Shown here: positions 35,597 to 44,927 of the stretch, piece after piece
Layout of the letters: the number at the start of each line of letters is the position of its first letter
Position numbering within the stretch: position 1 is the stretch's first letter
Assembly: GCA_965216255.1 (NCBI GenBank)
Contig: OZ244148.1
Location: forward strand, 2,232,001 to 2,296,000
Direction of reading: 5' to 3'
DNA from: G965216255 sp965216255
Lineage (GTDB): Bacteria > Bacteroidota > Rhodothermia > Rhodothermales > Bin80
DNA: 64,000 nt
The notes under the pieces: generated by a model
Told to the model about the DNA's origin: nothing
The model's input: only the letters and a program-made list of their open reading frames with translations
Databases searched by the model: none
Made by a program: the position numbers and the translations under genes

Positions 35597-38500
35597 CTAC
35601 AGGGCAATGTCAATACCGAAGGTAAAACTCCTCGGAATCGGGTAGTTACCGAAGTCCACCCCCGGCTGCGTATTGGCCGTTTCCATGTCGGTAACGTCCG
35701 GATTGCCGTTGTAGGGCGACAGAATGACCAAATTGTCTCCCGAGAGATAGACACTTGACCCTGAAAGGAAGCCGCCTTGCAAGTTGTATCGGACCATCAG
35801 ATTCCTTAACCAGAAGTGGCTCGCATCTGAGATCATCAGGGAATGGTTGTTATCCCGATACTGCTGACGTCCGAAGGCACCACCAAGCGGGGTCGGCGTC
35901 AAGCCATCACCAGTCTGCTCTTGAGAAACCCACATGTTCTGGACGTAGTCGGAATCTACGATAAAGAGACCGTCGATATTTCGCGCCGTCCTATAGAATT
36001 CGGCCAGCAAATTGTCCCCGCCGAATGAGCCTGTGACGAGCGCCCGGAAGTCGAACTGCCCTACGCTTACCGTTTGCGTCATACCAAACGTAAAGTCAGG
36101 ATAAGCATCGCCCAAGACGGCGAAGTCTCCGGCTGGCTGCACGACCCGTTCCGAAATAACACCGTCCCCGTTGAGGTCCCGGAAGATGATGGTGCCAGGG
36201 GCCGCGCCGGCGTAGCCCGTCAACGAGTTCAGCTGTGCCTGGGAATAGACGCCGTCAACAAGATAGCCAACGTAGGTTGCCATCGGAAGGCCCACCCTGT
36301 GTATGTACTCAGCCGGACCTTCGGCTCCGTAACGAATGTCGTTGCCTTCCGGCAGACTCGTGACCTGATTGCGGTTGAGGGAAATGTTGAAGTCCGACCT
36401 CCACGAGAAATTATCCCTGCTTATGTTGGACGAATGCAGGGTGAACTCAACACCACGATTTCTGATTTCGCCCAAGTTCTCCGTGATACTGGCGAAACCG
36501 GTCGTTCGGGGCAGCTCGCGGTTAAGTAGAAGCTGGTTCGTAGTGCGCTGGTAAAGTTCAGCCGAAAGCCTCAATCGATAATCATGGAGCGAGGCGTCAA
36601 CACCGAAGTTATATTCTTCCGTCTTCTCCCATCCGAGCAAGGTGTTACCCAATGTGCCCAGAATGCGGCCGGCAACAACATTGCCACCAAGCACGTAGTC
36701 GTTATCATCGACGACCCCCAAAGCAGAGTAATTTCCGATCTGATTGTTTCCCGTCTCACCATAGGAGAACCTGGCCCTCAGTTCGGGAACGGCCTGCCGT
36801 AGCGCCAACATGAACGATTCGTTATGGAGATTCCACGCCACTGCACCTGAAGGGAATGTTCCCCACCGTTTCTCCGACCCAAAGCGTGAAGACCCGTCTG
36901 TCCGGATGGTGCCCGTGAATACAAAGCGGTCCTTAAAGTTGTAATTGAGGCGGGCCAGCCCCGACATCAGGGACCAAGCCGACTCACCGGTATTGCCCTG
37001 GAGATTGAAGGCGACATTAAGTGTCCGGATATCATCATTCGGGAAGTCTCCGCTGAAATTGGAGCTCCGGTTCAACTGTTCCTGCGCGGTAAATCCCGCC
37101 AGCGCCTCAAGCCGGCCAGGGCCAAGCGTGGTAGAAAGATTGACCGTTGACTCGCTCAGCCAGTTTAGATTGTTGCTGGTACTGTACCTGCCAGTAGGCA
37201 CGCGGGGCGGAGGTCTGCGCCTCCGTCCAACAATCGATGGCGTGAATTCATTACGTCCGCTCGAGCCGTAATCCACGTTCAAGCTCTGGCGCAACGTCAG
37301 CCCGGGAACGATCTCGTAATTGATATACGCGCTGCTGAGCGTCCGCAGCGATTCCTGACGATCCTCGTCATTCTCCAACCACAAAATAGGGTTCGGCTGG
37401 CTCCATACTCCGGGACATACGAACCCCGGCGCAGCCCCAATCTGAGGATTCAGGCTGCCGTCAGCAAGGCGAACCTCTGCGAGGGGACACATCATCCACG
37501 GGCCGCCACCAGGTTCACGGTCACCTCCCCGGCCTATGCCGCCTTGATAGCTGAGGTTTCGGATGGAGTACGTGGGTGAGACGCGCAGCCCGACAGTAAC
37601 ACGATCCGATAGATCTGACTCGAGATTGGCCCGCAGGGACATCCGGGTGTAATCCGTGTCCCTGACCTGACCCTCCTGGCTGGTTATCCCCGCGGAGAAA
37701 TACGATCTCAGGTTTGCACTTCCGCCACTCACGGAGATCTGGGCGTTGAACTGCTTCGAATTTCTGTGAATCTCATCCCACCAATTGGTGGTCAGCGATG
37801 TGTAGTCATCCGGGCGTTGGTACTGATCCGGAATGCTGTTGGCGGTGCCTGCAGCAACACGGCCCGCCCAGAGGCGGTTCTGGAACAGCGCAAACTCATA
37901 TGGAGTCGCCGCATTTATCGTCATCCGATCCATCGGTGAAGCCAAGCCCGAGTACGCCGATACATTGACACTAAGTGGCCCTGAACTTCCATTCTTCGTC
38001 GTGATAATCACTACACCATTGGAGGCCCGAGAGCCGTAAATGGCCGTAGCTGACGCATCCTTCAGAATCGTAATTGACGCGATATCTTCCGGTGGAATAT
38101 CGGCCAGGGGATTCCGTGTCAGCGTAGTGACCTGACTCGGCTGCGGCAATGCGAAGCCATCGATAACATACAGGGGCTGACCTCCGGCCCCGAGATTACC
38201 CGTGCCGCGCACCTGTATCTGCGGTCCCGCGCCGGGAGCACCTGTCGCATGTTGTACAGTTACGCCCGCCACCTGGCCTTGCAGCGCCTGATCTACGCTG
38301 ATCAACGGCACCGCGGCAATGTTGTCGGTATCGATAATGCCCACAGAGCCCGTGACGTCCTCTCTCCGCTGGACACCATAACCTATCACCGTGACCTCTT
38401 CTAGGCCGAATTCAGTCTCCCTCAGCCCAAAATCAACATTCGTCGTGGCTCCGTCGGCAACCACCACCCCATCCCTCGTCATGGGCAAGTACCCGACGAA

Positions 38501-38749
38501 TCTGGCGCGTACCGAGTAAGTACCGGGAGCGACACCCGGGAGCGAGTAGTTACCCGTCAAGTCGGCCGTGGCACCAATCTGGCTCCCGACGATGTCGACA
38601 GTGGCAGTGGGAAGCGGGTCTCCAGTGTCAGCATCGGTCACGACACCTGCAATCGTTCCCTGTGCGTACGCAGCCTGCATTGAAAGCGAGGCAAAGGCAA
38701 GCCCGACCAGGAGGAGAAAAACCACTCCTTTAGTTGTGTTGGCATTCAT
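35597..38749 (-). CDS. susC: SusC/RagA-family TonB-linked outer-membrane transporter
   Basis: 1,050 residues. Signal peptide, then a carboxypeptidase-regulatory-like domain (GTIAGVVTDADTGDPLPTATVDIVGSQ; residues about 30-110), a plug with LEEVTVIGYGVQRREDVTGSV, ALQGQVAGVTVQ, GGQPLYVIDGFAL and ASITILKDASATAIYGSRASNGVVIITTK, and a long beta-barrel ending IPRSFTFGIDIAL. The conserved ITILKDASATAIYGSRA block is the SusC signature. It imports an oligomeric nutrient across the outer membrane with SusD, powered by TonB. The gene is complete. It is preceded by an outer-membrane barrel gene (130 bases upstream) and followed by susD. The substrate cannot be read from sequence; sulfatases nearby hint at a sulfated glycan. 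Confidence 0.92.
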   Translation of the reverse strand: MNANTTKGVVFLLLVGLAFASLSMQAAYAQGTIAGVVTDADTGDPLPTATVDIVGSQIGATADLTGNYSLPGVAPGTYSVRARFVGYLPMTRDGVVVADGATTNVDFGLRETEFGLEEVTVIGYGVQRREDVTGSVGIIDTDNIAAVPLISVDQALQGQVAGVTVQHATGAPGAGPQIQVRGTGNLGAGGQPLYVIDGFALPQPSQVTTLTRNPLADIPPEDIASITILKDASATAIYGSRASNGVVIITTKNGSSGPLSVNVSAYSGLASPMDRMTINAATPYEFALFQNRLWAGRVAAGTANSIPDQYQRPDDYTSLTTNWWDEIHRNSKQFNAQISVSGGSANLRSYFSAGITSQEGQVRDTDYTRMSLRANLESDLSDRVTVGLRVSPTYSIRNLSYQGGIGRGGDREPGGGPWMMCPLAEVRLADGSLNPQIGAAPGFVCPGVWSQPNPILWLENDEDRQESLRTLSSAYINYEIVPGLTLRQSLNVDYGSSGRNEFTPSIVGRRRRPPPRVPTGRYSTSNNLNWLSESTVNLSTTLGPGRLEALAGFTAQEQLNRSSNFSGDFPNDDIRTLNVAFNLQGNTGESAWSLMSGLARLNYNFKDRFVFTGTIRTDGSSRFGSEKRWGTFPSGAVAWNLHNESFMLALRQAVPELRARFSYGETGNNQIGNYSALGVVDDNDYVLGGNVVAGRILGTLGNTLLGWEKTEEYNFGVDASLHDYRLRLSAELYQRTTNQLLLNRELPRTTGFASITENLGEIRNRGVEFTLHSSNISRDNFSWRSDFNISLNRNQVTSLPEGNDIRYGAEGPAEYIHRVGLPMATYVGYLVDGVYSQAQLNSLTGYAGAAPGTIIFRDLNGDGVISERVVQPAGDFAVLGDAYPDFTFGMTQTVSVGQFDFRALVTGSFGGDNLLAEFYRTARNIDGLFIVDSDYVQNMWVSQEQTGDGLTPTPLGGAFGRQQYRDNNHSLMISDASHFWLRNLMVRYNLQGGFLSGSSVYLSGDNLVILSPYNGNPDVTDMETANTQPGVDFGNYPIPRSFTFGIDIAL

Positions 38750-38879
38750 AACTGGTCTGAGTCTGTAGATGGAGAATGGGTTCGGGGAAAGGACGAAACG
38801 CCGGCCCCACCAAAGGGTGAAGAAAGGGAGGCAGTGACCGCTGGAAACCCGCGGTATCAGACCTTCCGGTGAACGTGCT

Positions 38880-39542
38880 CTATTCATAGGACGAAAGCGC
38901 AATGCCCAACCGGACGGTGAGACTGCTGAGACGCTGACCGCTCTCCGTAGCAAACGGGACGCTTCGGACAATATAGTCCTGCTTCAGAAAAGCCGACAAC
39001 GCATGGGTATACCTGATTTCGGGGAATAGCAGCAAACCCAATGCGTTAAGCTCGATTCCTGCACCCAAGGTGATACCCATGAATGAAGTAGACCCCGTCG
39101 GATTGTCCAGCGAGATACGCACGTCCTGCTGATCCGTATGAAGGAAACTAAAGACAGGCCCGGCCACCACATAAGGACTAAACGACGCCATCCGAATGTG
39201 ATACAGCACGTCAATCGGTATCTCTGCGACTCTCAAGGTAGACGGTATGGGATTCTCTTCTGGCTTCCAGCTCGGCGACATCCACTCGAAGTTTCCCTGC
39301 CGAAAGAACAGGCCCGGGCGCAGGTCAACCTTGCCGAATCGGAAATCGTAAAACATGCCGACGTTGATGCCTCCCGTACCTTCGAACGTGTTCTGCGCGG
39401 AGCTTGAGAAGCTCGGGCTGCTAAGAACCGGGAGGCCGTACCCGGCGGCAAAGCCAATTTGTGCCTGGGCCGTAGAGGAGACTCCCGTCAGAAAGACAAA
39501 AAGGGAGATCAAGACAAAACTCCTTAGTACCGATGAAGCCAT
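38880..39542 (-). CDS. Outer-membrane beta-barrel protein (PorT-like)
   Basis: 220 residues with a signal peptide (FVLISLFVFLTGVSSTAQAQ) and alternating amphipathic strands: IGFAAGYGLPVL, GGINVGMFYDFRFGKVDLRPGLFFRQGNFEW, IPIDVLYHIRMASFSPYVVAGPVFSF, GITLGAGIEL and LFPEIRYTHAL, ending in a strand VRLGIALSSYE. This is the pattern of the small PorT/outer-membrane-barrel proteins of Bacteroidota (eight to ten strands). A strong ribosome site (ggaggg) precedes ATG 39542. It is the first gene of the barrel-susC-susD-DUF1080 group; its exact role in that system is unknown. Confidence 0.8.
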   Translation of the reverse strand: MASSVLRSFVLISLFVFLTGVSSTAQAQIGFAAGYGLPVLSSPSFSSSAQNTFEGTGGINVGMFYDFRFGKVDLRPGLFFRQGNFEWMSPSWKPEENPIPSTLRVAEIPIDVLYHIRMASFSPYVVAGPVFSFLHTDQQDVRISLDNPTGSTSFMGITLGAGIELNALGLLLFPEIRYTHALSAFLKQDYIVRSVPFATESGQRLSSLTVRLGIALSSYE

Positions 39543-40149
39543 AGCGCTCCCTCCTTCGAAAAGGTTTGGTTTGGATAGGTGCCCCGGGACTATATTGACC
39601 CTCTTACCTTAGAGTGTTGCAAGACCGAGCAAACTGGCATATGAGCCGCATCCACCGAACGAACCTGTATTTGGACAGATTGCGCGTTCCATTACTTACG
39701 GACTCAGTTAATATCGACCCGCTCAGCCCCGAGGTGCCTATAATTAGTTAACTGAAGGGCTGTGTTTCCCTAAGTTAAGTTGGGCGGCATTAGAAATGCA
39801 ATGCACACACGCCAAAACAAGGTCATCGGTACGTACTTTATTCCGCGCGCACAGAGGGCTGACAGGGCCTGATGCGAGTACATAGGCTGCTGCCCCGCAG
39901 GACTATGTCTGCTGGACGGCTACATGCAAGTGCAGCGCCGCCTTGTCTTTGTCCCTATAGATAGGCAACGCAGCCCAACCTGCCTTCGGCCTCACTATGT
40001 CTACTGCACCCGGTTTGTCCCGGTGAAGCAATACCGGGACGGTGAGAAAAGGGCGCAAGAGCCGGTTCACCGGTCCGGATCAACGCGGAATCCCCTGGTC
40101 AAGGACACATGCAAGCGGCCACGCGCGAGTCCAGGCTCATGTGGACAGC
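39543..40149. other. Intergenic stretch upstream of the susC group
   Basis: Contains the promoter region of the minus-strand barrel-susC-susD group at its left end. No gene or RNA is recognised. Part of its right half may be the worn 3' end of the relic at 40150-40937. Confidence 0.35.
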
Positions 40150-40937
40150 CTCGGCAATGGGCAGAGGCTACAGTGGATGCGGCACGGGATACGTGCGACT
40201 ACTGAGCTTGTCGCGGCATTGGAGTCCGTTGTCCATGCACCTGCCTGCCGATCTTCCGCCGTGAAGGGATGCACCGACCGTGCCAACCACTTGCGCAGCA
40301 GCTGGTCTATGCGCCCGGAAGTGATGGTCTGGCGTAGCTGATTCAGTGCCTGAGGATCTTCGCACGAAAGGACGCCATGGTCGAGGGCCTCGTCCGCTAT
40401 ACCCCGCTTATCCAGCAGGCGCTTGACCTATTCGTACCCATGGATGCAAAGCCGGGCGGTGTACGGGAAGTAGAACAGAACTTGATGACCAGCGGCCCAA
40501 AATCATCGTCCTAGAGGTAGAAATAGTGGGCATTGGGCATGGCACCAGGCGCGTCCTGCGCTACCCCGTAGCGGGATCCGTATAGGCCTGCGTGCGCATC
40601 ACTCGCGCCTTCCCTACATACAGGACCCCTGCATTCCCGGGCCAGTTACACGAGTATTCCTGTGTGCGACTATCCTTCCGCTCACCAGACTTGAACGCAA
40701 TCAAGTCAACACCCTCCCGCTTGACGAAAGCTTCAATAACCTGCACAAAGGTACGCGTCATGGGTGCCATCATCGAACAAGAAGGTATAGGCTTGCCGTG
40801 AATCTCCCGAAAGAACTACGCCGCTCCACCGGGCGTTTACACCGTAGAGACATGCACATTCAGGTAAAGCCGATAAATACATTCGGATTCCGGCGAAACA
40901 TGCTGACGACTTCGGCTACATTGCGCGCTATCTTCAT
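40150..40937 (-). pseudogene. Relic of a conserved protein of unknown function, several stops and shifts
   Basis: On the minus strand the fragments MKIARNVAEVV, ESECIYRLYLNVHV, FFREIHGKPIPSCSMMAPMTRTFVQVIEAFVKREG, FKSGERKD, GVLYVGKARVMRTQ, DDDFGPLVIKFCSYFPYTARLCIHGYE, VKRLLDKRGIADEALDHGVLS and RIDQLLRKWLARSVHPFTAEDR occur in order but in different frames. They match the layout of a widespread protein family that starts MKIA-NVAEV and has a central F-G-P-xx-IK-CSYFPY block. I know no confirmed function; such genes often occur in many copies near mobile DNA. Stops inside include TAA once and TAG about three times. Clearly non-functional. Confidence 0.6.
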
Positions 40938-41093
40938 GGTAGCCTCCACATTTGGGACGCGCCTGCGCATCCCAAAGATTGTCGTACGCAAACCAAGGGC
41001 TATGCTCAATGTGGGAGCGCCGGCAACTCAAGCAACAACGCCAGACCCATAGTCTGGTCGGTCTGAGGCAGAGCTTCGCTAGAATCAAGTAAA

Positions 41094-42605
41094 ATGACCA
41101 CAAGAAAACCGACCGCCAGGTTTGGGCCGCGAGGAAGCGCCCTGCGCTCTCTCTTGGGAGCGGCTGCTTTTGCCGGCATTCTCTCCGGGCTCGTGCAGGT
41201 GCCCGGAGTGGACACCGCCGCCCATCATCCAGGAATGCGACTGTCTAGTACAGACAAGGCATACGCCGGGGCGCCAGGCGTGCTTGCTCGCGCCCTTAAG
41301 GACAGTACGCCACCAAATATTATCGTCATTCTGGCCGATGACCTCGGCTACGGTGATCTGGGCGTCTACGGACAAAAGAAAATCATGACGCCCCGGTTGG
41401 ATCGAATGGCTGAAGAGGGCATGCGCTTCACGAATTTTTATGCGGGCAATACCGTGTGCGCACCTTCGCGGGTCGCACTATTAACAGGAATGGACATGGC
41501 GCACGCCCACACACGCTCAAATGCGGGCCCCGGGTTGGGCGAGAAAGATGTGATCATTGCCGAAGTGCTGAAGCAGGCCGACTATGCCACCGGTGTATTC
41601 GGAAAATGGGGATTCGGTGATACACAAACAGGTGCACCGGATCGCCAGGGTTTCGATGAATTCCTGGGCTATCTGGGCCATGTCGATGCCCACTCGTATT
41701 ACACCGACCACCTTTATGCCATACGTGACGGTCACACGGAGCGGGTTGACGTAGACACCACTCAGTACACGCACGATCTGTTCACCGATGCAGCGCTCGA
41801 TTTCCTCGACAGGAATCAGGCTAGGCCCTTTTTCCTGTATTTGCCTTTTACGCTCGTGCACGCAGAGCTGCTCGTGCCTGAAACGGCCATGGCGCAATAT
41901 CAAGACGCTAGCGGCAAGAGTTTGCTCATGCCGGAAAAACCGTTCCCATGCTGCGGAGTGATCGGAACGTACCGGGCCCAGCCGCAGCCGCACGCAGCGT
42001 TCGCGGGCATGGTCTCGCGCCTGGACCGCGATGTGGGGCGCATCCTTGATCGTCTGCGCGAACTTGGCCTGGACGACAATACATTCGTGATTTTTACCAG
42101 CGACAACGGCCCTCATGTAGAAGGAGGTGCGGACCCCGGCTTCTTCGAGAGTAACGGCCCGCTCCGAGGTCTGAAGCGTGACCTGTATGAAGGCGGCATC
42201 CGAGTTCCCATGATCGCCTGGGGACCCGGCATTGTGCCTGAGGGAATGGTAAGTGATCATCCATGGACCGCGTCGGACTTTCTGCCCACTATTGCCGCCC
42301 TCGCCGGGATCTCATCTCCACCAGTTAACGGACTATCGATGGTAAACCTTATTGGTGGAACCGGAGCCGTGCCGACACACCGGTATCTCTACTGGGAGTA
42401 TGACAACCGCTGGGGCGGGCACTATGTACAAGCCATTCGGCACGAGGATTGGAAGCTGCTGCGCTTCCGCGCGCAGGGTAGGGTTTGGGTCGAGCTATAC
42501 GACCTGAGCCGGGACGTCGGCGAGTTCAATGACCTCTCTTCGAGATACCCGGACATCGTGACCCAACTGGAGAATTTGATGGAGGAGGTACGGACGGAGC
42601 CATAG
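41094..42605 (+). CDS. Sulfatase (arylsulfatase-like), exported
   Basis: 503 residues. After an N-terminal hydrophobic signal (RSLLGAAAFAGILSGLV) comes PNIIVILADDLGYGDLGVYG with metal-binding Asp82-Asp83, then the sulfatase site NTVCAPSRVALLTG, in which Cys122 of C-x-P-S-R would be turned to formylglycine. Further motifs are VFGKWGFGDTQ, GFDEFLGYLGH, FVIFTSDNGPHVEGG and KRDLYEGGIRVPMIAWGPG. Typical of S1-type aryl or polysaccharide sulfatases acting in the periplasm. The second sulfatase gene begins 82 bases downstream, so the two are probably co-transcribed. Substrate unknown; the nearby susCD group makes a sulfated glycan plausible. Confidence 0.9.
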   Translation: MTTRKPTARFGPRGSALRSLLGAAAFAGILSGLVQVPGVDTAAHHPGMRLSSTDKAYAGAPGVLARALKDSTPPNIIVILADDLGYGDLGVYGQKKIMTPRLDRMAEEGMRFTNFYAGNTVCAPSRVALLTGMDMAHAHTRSNAGPGLGEKDVIIAEVLKQADYATGVFGKWGFGDTQTGAPDRQGFDEFLGYLGHVDAHSYYTDHLYAIRDGHTERVDVDTTQYTHDLFTDAALDFLDRNQARPFFLYLPFTLVHAELLVPETAMAQYQDASGKSLLMPEKPFPCCGVIGTYRAQPQPHAAFAGMVSRLDRDVGRILDRLRELGLDDNTFVIFTSDNGPHVEGGADPGFFESNGPLRGLKRDLYEGGIRVPMIAWGPGIVPEGMVSDHPWTASDFLPTIAALAGISSPPVNGLSMVNLIGGTGAVPTHRYLYWEYDNRWGGHYVQAIRHEDWKLLRFRAQGRVWVELYDLSRDVGEFNDLSSRYPDIVTQLENLMEEVRTEP

Positions 42606-42687
42606 GCGGGGGCGACGGAATCGCTCCGGCATCGAATCGACGAAGGCTAAGCCACAAACTTGGACGTGCGCAAATAACGGCTAAAGA

Positions 42688-44031
42688 ATGAGAGCAGCGA
42701 CCGGGTTATACATTTTCCTCTTGGCATCACTTGGGTGCCGGAATCCAGGTGAAGCGCCGGTTTCTACCGCCGCTGACACGCCGCCCAACATTGTCCTGAT
42801 CATCTCCGACGATCACCATTGGGGCGATCACGGTTTCATGGAGCATCCGTTTGTGCAGACACCACACCTCGACAGGCTTGCCACTGAAAGCCTGCTCTAC
42901 ACCCGGGGTTACACGCCCAGTTCCGTGTGCAGGCCAAGCCTGGCCACCATGGTCACGGGGCTTTTCCCACATCAGCATGGCATCACGGGAAACGACCCTC
43001 CGGGCGGTATGCGTGTGAGTCCGGAAGCTCGCTCGGATATGGAGCAAATTTTCCGGCACCGCGAAACGGTGCTTGAGGCCCTCCATTTGGACGGCTACGT
43101 AAGTTTTCAGTCCGGCAAGTGGTGGGAAGGTGATCCAACGGATCACGGCTTTACCGATGGCATGACGCACGGGGATGTTACCAAAGGAGGCCGGCATGGC
43201 GACGCGGGGCTGGCAATCGGTAGGGAAGGGATGCAGCCCCTGGTTGATTTCATTAAAATCAACCAGAACGAACCGTTTATGCTTTACTATGCACCATTTC
43301 TGCCACATACTCCCCACGATCCCCCTGACAGCCTCCTAGAAAGATACCGGGATCCCGAGCGCCCCGAACCGGTCGCCAAATACTATGCTATGATCGAGTG
43401 GTTCGATCATACAGTGGGCGCACTGTTGGAGCATCTTGACGCCAAGGGTCTTCGGAGCAACACGCTCGTTCTGTATGCAGTTGACAACGGGTGGCAGCAA
43501 CCGGTTGGAGATCAGAAAATGGCCGATATGCGCGCCAAGATGTCTCCGTACGATGCGGGAATGAGGACGCCCATCATGATCCGATGGCCCGGTATCATCG
43601 AGCCCGGGCGTGACCAAGCAACCCTCGTAAGCACCATCGACCTAGTTCCTACCATACTTGGAGCCGTGGGAGCAGAAATGCAAATGGACCTGCCGGGAAT
43701 TGACCTGCGTGACCGTGATAAGCTCACCGGTCGCGGCCGTATCTTCGGCGAATTGTTCGCGCATACCGCCGTGGACATACGGGATCCAGTGGCCAATCTC
43801 AAGTACCGATACGTGGTTCAACAGGATGGTTGGAAACTAATTTTGCCCTACGCGCCGAACCGCGATGTACAGCTTATGCTAAGCGGCGACACGGCGGCTT
43901 GGATGCGATTCGAGCCGGAGCTCTACAACGTACTGGAGGACCCGCATGAGCTGAGTAACATGGCAGAGCAGCGGCCGGATCTGGTAGTCGAATTGCAGTC
44001 CGAAATAGACGCGTGGTGGTCCGTGCCATAG
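42688..44031 (+). CDS. Sulfatase-family lipoprotein with CxPSL site
   Basis: 447 residues. The N-terminus (LYIFLLASLGCRNPG) has a lipobox-like Cys17. The core begins PNIVLIISDDHHWGDHGF and has the active-site sequence SSVCRPSLATMVTG, with Cys81 in C-x-P-S-L rather than the common C-x-P-S-R; a formylglycine-generating enzyme may still accept it, since C-x-P-S/A is the minimal core. LFPHQHGITGNDP, GKWWEGDPTDHGFTDG, YYAPFLPHTPHDPP and YAVDNGWQQP follow the pattern of a subfamily of Bacteroidota/Planctomycetota sulfatases. It lies downstream of another sulfatase in the same direction and ends in TAG before a region of mobile-element remains. Confidence 0.85.
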   Translation: MRAATGLYIFLLASLGCRNPGEAPVSTAADTPPNIVLIISDDHHWGDHGFMEHPFVQTPHLDRLATESLLYTRGYTPSSVCRPSLATMVTGLFPHQHGITGNDPPGGMRVSPEARSDMEQIFRHRETVLEALHLDGYVSFQSGKWWEGDPTDHGFTDGMTHGDVTKGGRHGDAGLAIGREGMQPLVDFIKINQNEPFMLYYAPFLPHTPHDPPDSLLERYRDPERPEPVAKYYAMIEWFDHTVGALLEHLDAKGLRSNTLVLYAVDNGWQQPVGDQKMADMRAKMSPYDAGMRTPIMIRWPGIIEPGRDQATLVSTIDLVPTILGAVGAEMQMDLPGIDLRDRDKLTGRGRIFGELFAHTAVDIRDPVANLKYRYVVQQDGWKLILPYAPNRDVQLMLSGDTAAWMRFEPELYNVLEDPHELSNMAEQRPDLVVELQSEIDAWWSVP

Positions 44032-44474
44032 GGGTACAGCGGCGGAGTTTGTAGTAGACGCGGTCGGTTCAGACATCTTATACGCCTTAAGCACGGGCGC
44101 GCCCTACGTCCGCCCTCGTGGCGAACGCCTCGCAAGCCTGCCCACAGAAGCACAGGATGTGGCTGGACCTCAGCAAGAAAAGAAGGACTCCTTAGCCCAC
44201 ATACCTCACCAGGGGGCTGAAGAACCCTGATGCTGGCTGCGACGACTCCGGAATGGCGGGCTATTGGCAGGGCTGCGGCTGTGGCCTACGGTCGTGCCTC
44301 GCTTCGGTGTGACTTGGACCGTGCGGGCAGCGCATTGAGGTGCATGCAACGTTTTTTTTCTTCCGGCACGGCGAGCGCGTAGCTATCCGATTACCGCGCT
44401 ACGGCGGCAGGCGTTCTTTGGGTTACACCAATGCACTTGCCACCGGTGCGGTCGCGATGCAAATGCCGCGTGCG

Positions 44475-44815
44475 GATGGAGGCTGCACTGACCCAGGTAC
44501 AACGGGCTGTGGCGCCATCGCTCGCAGATTCGCAAGGACCCAGGCGAATGACGGCTGCCATGGATGCGCCGAAGAAAGCGACCGTCGCAGCCGGCGTACG
44601 CTCATGGAAACCCCCTGCGATCTTCAGCAGGCGTGTTCGTATGGTAACGCACGGCGCCGAAGCCACCAGTTCGGTGCCCATTGCCCCCCACTCCTTGAGT
44701 ATCGTCATGAACGCATTGGCAATCGTAAAATAGTAGAGCCGCAATAGGTTGCTTCGCATTTTCGAGATGGGGGTTCGATTCGCAAACAGCGCCAAGTGCT
44801 GCTCCTAGATTTAGT
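44475..44815 (-). pseudogene. C-terminal fragment of an IS1380-type transposase
   Basis: Minus-strand translation gives EQHLALFANRTPISKMRSNLLRLYYFTIANAFMTILKEWG and TIRTRLLKIAGG, then after a frameshift RRLRRSLSSAHPWQPSFAWVLANLRA. The order and spacing match the C-terminus of the transposase at 6846-8282 (KEQQLSLFAERTST, NQLRLYYSTVANILM, AYPWQLLFSRVLSNLR). Upstream parts are absent. It is the end of an eroded third IS1380 copy. Confidence 0.75.
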
Positions 44816-44877
44816 GCGCTATGTCTTCGCTCGCGCAGTACAGATCTTCGTACAAAAAGCGTGGTCCGTAGTCCTCC

Positions 44878-44927
44878 CCCTCTGTGCCAACAAGAAGTGA
44901 GACAGTTCGTTACATTTTTGGTGTAGC
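44878..44927 (+). repeat. Orphan left end of the IS3 element family
   Basis: Fifty bases starting ccctctgtgccaa are 82% identical without gaps to the left end of the IS3 element at 23644-23693. No IS3 orfA or orfB could be followed downstream, so this is a solo end or the edge of a badly decayed copy. It abuts the IS1380 remnant. Confidence 0.65.

Noticed and set aside
41517..42260. 247-codon minus-strand frame inside the first sulfatase
   Set aside because: Antisense shadow of a clear sulfatase gene.
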